Shown: positions 34,356-42,673 of the stretch, one piece after another
How positions within the stretch are numbered: the stretch's first letter is position 1
Layout: every line of letters starts with the position of its first letter
Assembly (NCBI GenBank): GCA_009387755.1
Contig: GG697240.1
Span: 1-64,000, forward strand
DNA from: Candidatus Micrarchaeum acidiphilum ARMAN-2
GTDB taxonomy: Archaea > Micrarchaeota > Micrarchaeia > Micrarchaeales > Micrarchaeaceae
Reading direction: 5' to 3'
DNA: 64,000 nt
Translations under genes and position numbers: made by a program
The notes under the pieces: model-generated
Seen by the model: only the letters and a program-made list of their open reading frames with translations
Told to the model about the DNA's origin: nothing
The model's database searches: none

Positions 34356-35347
34356 CAATGAATAACTCTGTTGAAATATACGGGCTGACAAAGAAATTCG
34401 GGGATTTGACCGCGGTCAACAATATAGACCTTACCATAAAGAAGGGCGAGATATTCGGCCTATTGGGGCCCAACGGCGCGGGCAAGACCACTACCATAAG
34501 CATGCTGCTAGGCATAGTCAAACCCACTTCGGGCAGGATAATAATAGAAGGCTACAACGCGCAGAAGGAAAGCGCAAAGGTTAAGCAGGTTGTCGGCTTC
34601 ATGGCGCAGGAAACCATAGTGGACAGCGACCTTACCGCATACCAGAACCTGGAGATAGCGGCTAGGCTGTACCACATGCCCAGGAACGAATGGGCGGAGA
34701 GGATATCGGGGGCCCTGAAGTCCGCGCAGCTGGAGCAGTTCGCAGACAAAAAGGCGGGTACATTCTCAGGAGGCATGAAAAGGAGGCTTTACCTGGTAAA
34801 GTCAATGCTGCATGCGCCGCAGCTTATCATACTGGACGAGCCGACCACTGGCTTGGACGTCCAGAACAGGATAGAGATGTGGAGGCAGATACGGGAGCTT
34901 AACAAGAGCGGCGTTACAGTAATAATTACCACGCAGTACCTTGAGGAGGCAGACAACCTGTGCAACAGGATAGCGATAATAGACCACGGGCAGCTAAAGG
35001 CGATAGGCACGCCCTCGGAGCTTAAAAGGAGCGTGTCAGAGGGCCAGATACTCGAGATAATAAGCACGGCTTCAGAGGTAGAAGGCATATCGAAACTGCT
35101 CAAGTCAAAGTTCGGGATAAACTCGGAATTCAAGGACGACAAGGTTACCGGCCTGATAGAGAAGGATCCGATAGGCATGCTGCCAAAGATACTTAACGAG
35201 CTCAAGAAGGAGAAGCTTTATGTTGCAGCGGTTAACATGCACCTGCCCACCATGGATGACGTGTTCATAAAGCTTACGGGCTCAACGATACGCGACAAGG
35301 CAGGCGAATTCCAGTCGGACAGGAATATGCTGCTGACAATGAGATGA
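34352..35347 (+). CDS. ABC exporter ATPase (DrrA/CcmA-like)
   Basis: A 331-residue NBD: Walker A LGPNGAGKTT, Q-loop in GFMAQETIV, signature FSGGMKRR, Walker B LIILDEPTTGLD, switch His replaced by Gln in ITTQYLEEAD, as in the DrrA subfamily. The C-terminal 90 residues match the DrrA accessory domain (EILEIISTASEVEG and MDDVFIKLTG). It energises the next gene's permease. A four-gene operon: PadR, ATPase, permease, surface protein. Confidence 0.94.
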   Translation: MTMNNSVEIYGLTKKFGDLTAVNNIDLTIKKGEIFGLLGPNGAGKTTTISMLLGIVKPTSGRIIIEGYNAQKESAKVKQVVGFMAQETIVDSDLTAYQNLEIAARLYHMPRNEWAERISGALKSAQLEQFADKKAGTFSGGMKRRLYLVKSMLHAPQLIILDEPTTGLDVQNRIEMWRQIRELNKSGVTVIITTQYLEEADNLCNRIAIIDHGQLKAIGTPSELKRSVSEGQILEIISTASEVEGISKLLKSKFGINSEFKDDKVTGLIEKDPIGMLPKILNELKKEKLYVAAVNMHLPTMDDVFIKLTGSTIRDKAGEFQSDRNMLLTMR

Positions 35348-35351
35348 AATC

Positions 35352-36485
35352 ATGGGTTTCTTCGAAGACACTATGACGATATTCAGGCGCGAGATGCTCG
35401 TATTCAAGAGCAACCTTAGGACCAACATAATCAGGTCGATAATATTCCCGATAGTGATAATTTTCTTCTTCGGCAACATAAACGCAAGCACGTTTAACAC
35501 TGCGGTTGCGGTAGTAAACTATGCGAACAACCCCGCCTCGATAGCGTTCATTAGCGACCTGCAGCAGGGCCAGGCCCTTGCCATATCGACAGTCACAACC
35601 CAGCAAACGGCATTGACGATGCTGCACAACAGCCAGGTGTCGGCCGTTGTCGTGATTCTGCCGAATTTTCCAGATGGCAATCCGTCCGGCGCAACAGATG
35701 TCGATGTATATTACAGCGAGAGCAACTTTGCCGCTGTTCCGGAGGCCTTGGCGACCATACAGGCAGTGTCGGAAAAGTTTGCTGTAAGCCCATCAGAATT
35801 TGCTGAAGGATCCGTAACTCCGCCAAAGCCGACTAACTACGGCCTCTCGCAGGTACTGCTTTACGGGGCCAACACCAATTATAAAACCTTCCTTACCGCA
35901 GGCATAATAGCCATGGTGGCTGCGTTCGGCTCGCTTTTCGGAGGAGGCGTATCGCTTATAACAGACAGGCAGCTTGGAAACCTGAAGGCATTCCTTCTTT
36001 CCCCGATATCGAAAAACGCCGTGATACTTGGAAAGGTGCTGTCCGGCACTGCCCAGTCGGTACTATACGGCATCCTGGCTCTCATTGTGGGCCTAGTGGC
36101 TGGCGCAAGCATAGCCATGGGGATTATAGGCGTTCTTTGGATAGTGCTTATAGTAATAATGATATCCCTGGGTTTCAGCGGGGTCACCATAATACTCGCG
36201 TCGAGAATGTCGCAGATACAAACCTATTCAATCTTAGGGAACGTCATAGTGCTGCCCATGTGGTTTCTTTCAGGCGCGTTCTTCCCGGCAAGCTCGCTGC
36301 CGTCGTTCATGCAGCCTTTTAGCACGTTCAACCCCATGACTTACGCAGTCTCCGGAATGCGCGACGTGATGCTGGTCGGATATTTCCCCATAGGGTCGAT
36401 AATATTGGATATAGGCGTGCTGGTAATATTCCTGGCGTTCGGCGTTCTTGCAACATTCAAGCTTTTCAAGCCGAATATAAGTTGA
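35352..36485 (+). CDS. ABC-2 type permease
   Basis: A 377-residue permease with one N-terminal helix, an extracytoplasmic domain of about 140 residues (SNLRT through VSEKFAV, including VYYSESNFAAVPEALA), and five more helices in the second half. The LKAFLLSPISKNAVILGKVL segment is the family coupling loop, and NPMTYAVSGMRDVML near the end is the ABC-2 hallmark. Starts 4 bases after the ATPase stop. It probably exports a lipid, peptide or drug. Confidence 0.92.
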   Translation: MGFFEDTMTIFRREMLVFKSNLRTNIIRSIIFPIVIIFFFGNINASTFNTAVAVVNYANNPASIAFISDLQQGQALAISTVTTQQTALTMLHNSQVSAVVVILPNFPDGNPSGATDVDVYYSESNFAAVPEALATIQAVSEKFAVSPSEFAEGSVTPPKPTNYGLSQVLLYGANTNYKTFLTAGIIAMVAAFGSLFGGGVSLITDRQLGNLKAFLLSPISKNAVILGKVLSGTAQSVLYGILALIVGLVAGASIAMGIIGVLWIVLIVIMISLGFSGVTIILASRMSQIQTYSILGNVIVLPMWFLSGAFFPASSLPSFMQPFSTFNPMTYAVSGMRDVMLVGYFPIGSIILDIGVLVIFLAFGVLATFKLFKPNIS

Positions 36486-36514
36486 ATTTTTTATGATAAT
36501 AAACTGGTGTAAAC

Positions 36515-38257
36515 ATGTCGCAAAAAATAAGGATTTCGATGTTTTCGGTCGCTGCGGTGCTGCTGGCAGTATTCATGCTTCAGGCGGCATATGCACAGCC
36601 TGCAGGGTCCACCGGCGGAGCTCCGACAGGCAGCGGCGCTCTTTCGATACAGGATCTGTCGGTGTCACCAAACTATGTGGTTTCAGGCGACAACATAAGC
36701 CTGTCATTCCAGCTCTACAATTCTTATTCCAGCAGCCTCAGGAACGTAAACTTGGACCTTGAAGCTTCCAACCCGCTCCTCAACGTGTCGCCATCTTACA
36801 CCAGCTTGGCTGACAGCATAGGCAGCGGGACGTATGGCGGCCTGGGCCTTGATGTATACAGCTACAAGATTCATGTGCCATCCACCCTGCCGGAGGGGGT
36901 TTATACCATTTCCGTAGTAGCCACTTACGAGACAACGGTCAGCGACGGGCTGCTGAGCTACGACGTTCCGGGCGAATCTGTGATGCCGATATACATATAC
37001 GTGCATGGGCTGCCGAAGCTCGGCATCAATCTGGCGCCTTCATCGCAGATAGAGCCAAACCAGAACGTTCAGATGCAGATTGCGGCGACCAACTTCGGAA
37101 CCGGAACCGCTTACAACGTGACTGCGGTTCTTGAGAATTCGACATATTTCAAGCCGTTTGGAAATAAGGTTTTTGTGCTGGGCAACATGGAGCCCGGGAC
37201 ACCCGCAACTGCAGACGCAAACGTGTACGTGGCCAGAAACATAGTAAACGGCACGCAGTTCATCAACATGACAGTATCCTACCAGTACGACAACGGAACG
37301 CATGCCGAGAGCAATGTGAGCGTGCCCGTGGGCGTGCTGCTGAACTCGCCGGATGTGATCGCAACGGTGCAGTCCACTGAGCCGTCAGAACTCTACATTG
37401 GCTCCAACCAGTCGGTGCAGATAGCAATACAGAACGTAGGCTCCGGGCTTGCAAGGAACGTAAGCGTATCAGTATTAAGCGGCAGAGGCACGATAGTCGG
37501 AAGCTCGTCAAGGAGCTTTTTCATAAGTTCGCTGCAGCCAGGACAAAGTGCAACTGAAAGCGTCATGGTAAGCTCCAATGAGAGCAACCCGCAGAACTCG
37601 TCAGACATCTATGCGATGATAGGGTATGAGGGCGCCAACTACATGGGCAATTACTCAAAGACCGTTGCGATACCACTCAGCCTGTTCCCATCGGCAGAAT
37701 TCAACGTGACAGCAGTAAGGGGCAGCCTGACACCTGGAGGAACGTACCTGCCGGTCACTTACGAAATAAAGAATATAGGGAACGAGCCGGCAAAGGAGGT
37801 GTCGCTCTCGCTGCAGTCAATATACCCGATAACTCCTGTCTCAGGAACTGCATATGTGGAAAGCATAATGCCCGGCGAAGCCGCCAATGTGACCTTCTAC
37901 GTGGATGTTGATCCGAACGGCGCACAGGGCTCCTACCCTGTAACGATATATGAGCAGTGGAGGCAGCCGAACGGGGCGTCTTCCCAGCAGTTCTCAGGAT
38001 CCAGCAGCTATTACATAAAGGTAGGAGATGCTGGAGCCAGTTCAAGCTCAGGGGCAGGCTCAAATGCAGGGCAGCAGGGTGCTGGTCAAAGCGCAATTGG
38101 CATAGTAATTGCAGTTGTTGTGATATTGGCGATAGCTGCGTTCGTAATGCGCAAAAGGTCTTCGGCGTCGAGGGCCAGTGCCAAAAGAGATTCAAATGAG
38201 CAGCAGGACGAAAAGCGAGGAGAAGGCCGCAGGAGGGGCGTGAAACAGGGTAGCTGA
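36515..38257 (+). CDS. secreted CARDB/COG1361-type surface protein with C-terminal anchor
   Basis: A 580-residue protein with signal peptide (residues 1-27, ending AAYAQPAG), then three to four repeated beta-sandwich units of the COG1361/CARDB type (each starting near VSPNYVVSGDN, INLAPSSQIEPN, VQSTEPSELYIGS, VRGSLTPGG), a Ser/Gly-rich stalk, one membrane helix (IGIVIAVVVILAIAAFVM) and a basic, charged cytoplasmic tail. Start ATG follows GGTG. Proteins of this type commonly follow ABC exporters in archaea; it may be an extracellular partner of the permease. No enzymatic motif is visible. Confidence 0.85.
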   Translation: MSQKIRISMFSVAAVLLAVFMLQAAYAQPAGSTGGAPTGSGALSIQDLSVSPNYVVSGDNISLSFQLYNSYSSSLRNVNLDLEASNPLLNVSPSYTSLADSIGSGTYGGLGLDVYSYKIHVPSTLPEGVYTISVVATYETTVSDGLLSYDVPGESVMPIYIYVHGLPKLGINLAPSSQIEPNQNVQMQIAATNFGTGTAYNVTAVLENSTYFKPFGNKVFVLGNMEPGTPATADANVYVARNIVNGTQFINMTVSYQYDNGTHAESNVSVPVGVLLNSPDVIATVQSTEPSELYIGSNQSVQIAIQNVGSGLARNVSVSVLSGRGTIVGSSSRSFFISSLQPGQSATESVMVSSNESNPQNSSDIYAMIGYEGANYMGNYSKTVAIPLSLFPSAEFNVTAVRGSLTPGGTYLPVTYEIKNIGNEPAKEVSLSLQSIYPITPVSGTAYVESIMPGEAANVTFYVDVDPNGAQGSYPVTIYEQWRQPNGASSQQFSGSSSYYIKVGDAGASSSSGAGSNAGQQGAGQSAIGIVIAVVVILAIAAFVMRKRSSASRASAKRDSNEQQDEKRGEGRRRGVKQGS

Positions 38258-38285
38258 TTCATTGCCACGGCATAAATGCGCGTTC

Positions 38286-38696
38286 TTATGTCCTTGTTGC
38301 GCTTTCCGCTTCGCCTGCCATATCTAGGGCTCCCCGTAAATCTTTGCTTATGGCCTTGTTACGCTTCATTCTCAGATATGAAAATCCTGAGAGTGTAGCG
38401 AAAACTCCGCCGAATATGGAAAATGTGGCAGCCATGGATGCGCCTGCGCCCGAAAATATTGACCAGGCGGCACCGGCAGCCTCTGCCACTGCTAGCGCTG
38501 CGTTATAAACTGCTAGCGTCCTGTATCTTATGCTTGAGTTCTTGAACGTATCGGACATTTTTTCGAAGAATTCTTGCCCGGAAGATGATTTCCTAAGCGG
38601 AATCGTGGCCGGTGGCCATACTTCCTTTCTTATAATAGACGCAACGCTGGATTTTTTCTCCATTTCACCGCTTTGCGGCATCTTCTGGATATTCAT
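38286..38696 (-). CDS. small two-helix membrane protein, 136 aa
   Basis: I do not recognise this family. After a soluble N-terminal half (about 60 residues) it has two adjacent hydrophobic segments (LAVYNAALAVAEAAGAAWSIF and MAATFSIFGGVFATLSGFSYL) with a short loop, and a charged C-terminal tail. It is convergent with the surface-protein operon and possibly monocistronic. Function unknown. Confidence 0.55.
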   Translation of the reverse strand: MNIQKMPQSGEMEKKSSVASIIRKEVWPPATIPLRKSSSGQEFFEKMSDTFKNSSIRYRTLAVYNAALAVAEAAGAAWSIFSGAGASMAATFSIFGGVFATLSGFSYLRMKRNKAISKDLRGALDMAGEAESATRT

Positions 38697-38786
38697 AGCA
38701 CCACAGTAAATTATGCTTACCAGATATTTATACTTGCCAGTGCTGGGATTGGATTTGCATTAGCAGAGCACACGCCACTACACATC

Positions 38787-39416
38787 TCAGCGGTACAGGC
38801 CGCTGGGATCCGTTGGGCCCTTTTCCGAGCCCTCAGAGTAATCGTCTTCGTCGTCGTATGCACGGAGCAGCGTGGTAAGCTGCTTTTCAGCAAATTTTGA
38901 GAGGTTCAGATCAAGGCCTTTTGAAGCCTTTGAAAGGTAGCCCAGGCCGGTTTCAATGTCTGTTGCGGTCATCGCATTCTTGGCAATAAGTACTGCATTC
39001 CAGGCGCCTCTGACCTGCGCATCTGATTCGGGTCCTGATGCCGCGGAAAGCAGCTTGTTTCTCTCGCCGAGCAGCATTACCTGGATAGTGCTGTAGAACG
39101 CCGCCTCCTCGGATCCCGGTGTGACTTCGTCAAGGCATATCTTGACCCTGTCCATGTAAATGTCTATTATTATCATTGAGAATATCCTGTAAAAGCCCTC
39201 TTTGTCTAATCCCTTGAGGTTTTTTGAGTCCTTCAGGATAGGCATTGCAACATCGGAAAGGTACTTGTATTCGGACTCGGCCAGCTTCTTTTGCACCTGC
39301 GTGCCGTTCTCAAGGCCAAGGTATTCCATGCCAATTACATTGCCGTGTGTCCTTTGATGGACTTCTGCGGCTCTCTTTTCCATCATATACTTTGCGTTCG
39401 TTCTTTTATCAGGCAT
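38787..39416 (-). CDS. uncharacterised soluble protein, 209 aa
   Basis: No known motif found. The protein is predominantly helical, starts with a basic region (MPDKRTNAKYMMEKRAAEVHQ) and ends with an acidic tail (YDDEDDYSEGSEKG). Pattern of hydrophobic residues suggests a globular helical bundle without membrane segment or cysteine ligand set; MCLDEVTPGSEEAAF and NAVLIAKNAMTATDIETGL are typical stretches. The neighbouring genes are also of unknown function. Confidence 0.55.
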   Translation of the reverse strand: MPDKRTNAKYMMEKRAAEVHQRTHGNVIGMEYLGLENGTQVQKKLAESEYKYLSDVAMPILKDSKNLKGLDKEGFYRIFSMIIIDIYMDRVKICLDEVTPGSEEAAFYSTIQVMLLGERNKLLSAASGPESDAQVRGAWNAVLIAKNAMTATDIETGLGYLSKASKGLDLNLSKFAEKQLTTLLRAYDDEDDYSEGSEKGPTDPSGLYR

Positions 39417-39594
39417 ACTTAATTCACCATTCTCAAAGCCACCATATTCTTATACAGTTGGGCTGCCATTTTTGTGCAGTCTGCCACCAATCATTTACTG
39501 ATCTAAGATATTTATTTATTGCCGCAATACGCCTTTTGTCTTATGCCAAGGCGTAGTGTTTAAAGTTGCATAGACGTCTCTATAATTAGATATT

Positions 39595-40098
39595 GTGAAA
39601 TGGAGACGGCGACTGCCACCTATAGAGATTACATCTGTCGAATCAGAAACTGACAGCTATGCCAATATATGCAGCGACGTAGCCTCAATGCTTAGGGACG
39701 CAATTGACAGCATGGCTTTGAAGGCATGCATAGAGCGCCAGGATGTAGCAAAGATGCATGCGTCTGATACTGCTTTCAAAATGCTTGTTGCAAGGCTGGA
39801 AGAAGACAATCGGGCATCTGAGGATGCATTATCCAGGATTGAGCCAAGCAGGCGCAGCTCTGAGCCATACTGCGAATACGCCGAGATACTTGACCACAAC
39901 ATGAAAATAAGAAATATGCTCTTTTCATGTCCTGACGCGCTATTCCTGGACGCCGTAACCGGAATCGAAAGGGATTATGGCGGCTTTCTCAGGGCTGTTG
40001 AGGACTTCAATTTCCTTGAGCGCTATAAGGGCTGGATAAAGGAAAAGATTATAAAGGAAGTAAAAGAAGGCTGGGCAGGGCCTGAAAATAATGAATAG
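39595..40098 (+). CDS. uncharacterised helical protein, 167 aa
   Basis: The start is GTG at 39595, about 20 bases after a TATA-like CTATAATTAG, which suggests leaderless expression. The product is helical throughout, with acidic and basic residues alternating, three or four cysteines without ligand spacing, and no membrane segment. No family recognised. Confidence 0.55.
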   Translation: MKWRRRLPPIEITSVESETDSYANICSDVASMLRDAIDSMALKACIERQDVAKMHASDTAFKMLVARLEEDNRASEDALSRIEPSRRSSEPYCEYAEILDHNMKIRNMLFSCPDALFLDAVTGIERDYGGFLRAVEDFNFLERYKGWIKEKIIKEVKEGWAGPENNE

Positions 40099-40117
40099 AT
40101 TGCCCAAATGAAATGGC

Positions 40118-40450
40118 TTACTCCGCGAACAGCTCTTCCGCAAGCTCCTCCTTGGCGTCTGCGTACTCCTTGTTCTTTATTATGTCTTCGACCTTGCTGC
40201 TCTTTATCAGTGCGTATTTTATGCTCCCCTGGGACATCATGTAGGAGCCTGGGCACATCACGCCCTCGCGCACTGCAATAACATCAGGGCTAAGCCTAAG
40301 TATGCTCGCCATTGTGGCCTCCTTGCTGCCATAGCCTGGATTTTCGCTTTCAGAAAGCTTGCCGCTCTGGTCGTCGTATATTTCTATGAATTCCGCCTGG
40401 TCGAGGGGCACTATTTCCTTGTCTTTGCTGCATGCTATTGCCACTTTCAT
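40118..40450 (-). CDS. NifX/NafY-like (FeMo-co-binding) domain protein
   Basis: A 110-residue protein whose start MKVAIACSKDKE and the following FIEIYDDQSGKL and PDVIAVREGVMCPGSYM resemble the dinitrogenase Fe-Mo cofactor biosynthesis domain (NifX/NifB C-terminal type), an RNase-H-like fold that binds metal clusters in many archaea without nitrogenase. One Cys in VMCPG and one at CSKD could be ligands. No nitrogenase gene is near. Function in general iron-sulfur handling is a possibility. Confidence 0.65.
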   Translation of the reverse strand: MKVAIACSKDKEIVPLDQAEFIEIYDDQSGKLSESENPGYGSKEATMASILRLSPDVIAVREGVMCPGSYMMSQGSIKYALIKSSKVEDIIKNKEYADAKEELAEELFAE

Positions 40451-40537
40451 AATATCACAAGCATATATCGTTCTAAAAATTATTTAATTTGGTAGGCAAG
40501 CGGCCTTTTATGTGCGTAAAATTTGTGCAGCGATGCG

Positions 40538-42673
40538 TTACCTGCCCTTTTGCCTGCGGGCAAGCGCATAAGCGAATATTACCGCCACCACTATTATTAT
40601 TAATGCAGCAATTATGCCGCTGTCGTTGCTGGAGGGTTTTGGCACGGCTGGTACGGTTGTCGCGGGTGTAGTGGTAGGCGCAATAGTGGTGGTTGGAACT
40701 GTGGTGTTTGCGTATAGTGCGACTATCGGGTCTGATGAAACGCTGAATGATATAGTGCATGTTACCGGGTTTACAGTGTAAGGCACTATTGGTTGCAGCG
40801 AACCGTTCACGAGTTCGTATGGCGCAGTTGGGTATCCTGATGCGCAGTCATAGGTAGTGGTTATGTTTGCGGTTATGCTGCCTGCAGAGGTAAAGTTTAG
40901 TATGAATGCCTTAACCATTGTGTGGTTGGCGAAGAACGGCAATGTGCCAGTGTAGTTTGCAATTGTGAAATTGACGTTAGTCGAATTTGGAGAAGGAGTT
41001 GCAAATGAAACGAACATGCCCAGGTTGCCGAAGCTAATGTTAAAGGGCTTTCCGGCCGATGTACCGAAAGATCCAGTATATGAAGCTGTTGAACTGGATA
41101 TGTTTAGAGTGTGTTGCGGCACGGTTGTCGTTGCAGTAGAGGTTGTAGTTGAATTGACAATGTACAGCACGGTTGTCGTTGCAATCGAGGTAGATGTGCT
41201 GGTTGCATGGCCTGAACCCGGCGCTTGCACTTCGTATGCGTAGGTTATGGAGTCTGCGGAATAGTTGGCGTTGCCTGTTTCATTGAAAGTGTAGGTATAG
41301 AGCCCTATTGAGTTTGAACCAGTGTAAGTTATAGTGTTGGACGTGCTGCCTACAAGCGTTCCGTTTAGATAGAGTTTGGCGGTTATCTGGCTGTTGTATG
41401 TTTCTATCGAAGCAATCGTATTGCATGACAGACCATCGACAGTATAGGTGCTGCAGGACTGGGGGAACGACATTTTCGGCGCTGCCTTGTATATAGAATA
41501 ATTTCCAATCGAGAATCCTTCTGCATATACAACGTTGCCTGTGTTGTAGAACTCAAAGGAGTAGTTGCCAGCAACTGCGGGTGCGTTGTAGGCAATCGAC
41601 CCAAAACCGGCTGTGGAAGAGTCAACCTTTGAATATGGGCCACCGTTCACTGACATGTATAGGTTGCCTATTGCGTTTGACGGAGATATTGAAGCGGTTA
41701 CGGTTGCATTAGAGCCATTGTATACGAAGCTGCGTGGCACAGAAATTGAAGTATGCGCAGCCGCAGCAGATATCACAAAATTTTCTATTATGTTTGCTGG
41801 GGTGTAGTTTGCATTTCCAGGCGTTTCGAATTCAAGTGTGTAGTTGCCCACGTTTATTGCGTTGATCGGCGCGGTCTGTACATGGCCCGGCGCATTTGCC
41901 GAATAGGTTGCGATAGTATTGCCATTTAGCATCAGTGTGCCGCCTAGTGGCTGCAATGTATTGGATATTGAGAATGTTGCAGTTGCGTTTATGGAATTGC
42001 CAGTGTATACGTAGCTAGAAGCTATTCCAGACAAGTGGATGTCTGGCGTTGCCTTTGATATAGTGTATATGTCGTTTGAAACGCCTATGCCGGTGTAGTT
42101 CGAATTTGGTATCTGGAAGTCAAGCGCATATGTGCCTGCAGCTGCAGGGAGAGAATATTCGGTTTCAGGGCTTAGTTTTATTGCGACAATCGTATAGTTA
42201 TTTGCTTCGTTTTCATATCCAGAAGGTCCTATAAGGTAAACCGTCCCATTTTTTCCCGTAAAGGCATAGTAAGGATCTTCGTAGAATGGTACTGTTTGAA
42301 TGCCGCCGACTTGGGCGTTTGTAGTGGTATTCAGAACTACTACGCCGTACGCATATGATCCAGAATACCCGCTAGAAGATGGATCGTAGCTAAAAAGATA
42401 GACATTGCCTCCGGACACGGCAGATATATACGGATAGTATACCGGAACGTTTTTTACAGTAGATCTTGTATGGGTGTTGTACACTTCAACATACTCTCCA
42501 TAATATATAGGTATATACAAGTATTCACCATTGGATGATATTGATATTTGGCCGGTATCCTCCTCGGATGTTGGTATTCTGTATTGCAAGGTGTTTGTAG
42601 TTGTATTTATTACTGTAAAATCATAGTAGTATCCTGAAACATAGAGGTGCCTGCCGCTGGGCGAAAGCACCAT
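40538..42673 (-). CDS. C-terminal part of giant beta-propeller/Ig-like surface protein (split by frameshift)
   Basis: The 711-residue frame starts at an internal ATG but its real beginning is the upstream frame at 42610-46461. It first completes a YVTN-type beta-propeller (HLYVSGYYYDFTVINTTTN), then has several Ig-like/MBG-type repeats beginning like ATPDIHLSGIASSYVYTG and SISVPRSFVYNGSNA, a Thr/Ser-rich region with poly-T-S-T runs, an extracellular domain near residues 560-650, a Thr/Pro-rich stalk, one helix (IIAALIIIVVAVIFAYALA) and a basic end RRQKGR. It should be a cell-wall-exposed adhesin anchored by its C terminus. A single inserted base near 42690 in the run CC would join the two frames. 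Confidence 0.8.
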   Translation of the reverse strand: MVLSPSGRHLYVSGYYYDFTVINTTTNTLQYRIPTSEEDTGQISISSNGEYLYIPIYYGEYVEVYNTHTRSTVKNVPVYYPYISAVSGGNVYLFSYDPSSSGYSGSYAYGVVVLNTTTNAQVGGIQTVPFYEDPYYAFTGKNGTVYLIGPSGYENEANNYTIVAIKLSPETEYSLPAAAGTYALDFQIPNSNYTGIGVSNDIYTISKATPDIHLSGIASSYVYTGNSINATATFSISNTLQPLGGTLMLNGNTIATYSANAPGHVQTAPINAINVGNYTLEFETPGNANYTPANIIENFVISAAAAHTSISVPRSFVYNGSNATVTASISPSNAIGNLYMSVNGGPYSKVDSSTAGFGSIAYNAPAVAGNYSFEFYNTGNVVYAEGFSIGNYSIYKAAPKMSFPQSCSTYTVDGLSCNTIASIETYNSQITAKLYLNGTLVGSTSNTITYTGSNSIGLYTYTFNETGNANYSADSITYAYEVQAPGSGHATSTSTSIATTTVLYIVNSTTTSTATTTVPQHTLNISSSTASYTGSFGTSAGKPFNISFGNLGMFVSFATPSPNSTNVNFTIANYTGTLPFFANHTMVKAFILNFTSAGSITANITTTYDCASGYPTAPYELVNGSLQPIVPYTVNPVTCTISFSVSSDPIVALYANTTVPTTTIAPTTTPATTVPAVPKPSSNDSGIIAALIIIVVAVIFAYALARRQKGR

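Noticed and set aside
40118-40450. Nitrogenase-associated locus
   Set aside because: The NifX-like domain is alone; no nif structural or assembly genes in the window, and such domains are common in organisms without nitrogenase.
42610-42673. Programmed ribosomal frameshift in the giant surface protein
   Set aside because: No slippery heptamer or strong downstream stem at the overlap; a one-base indel explains the data more simply.
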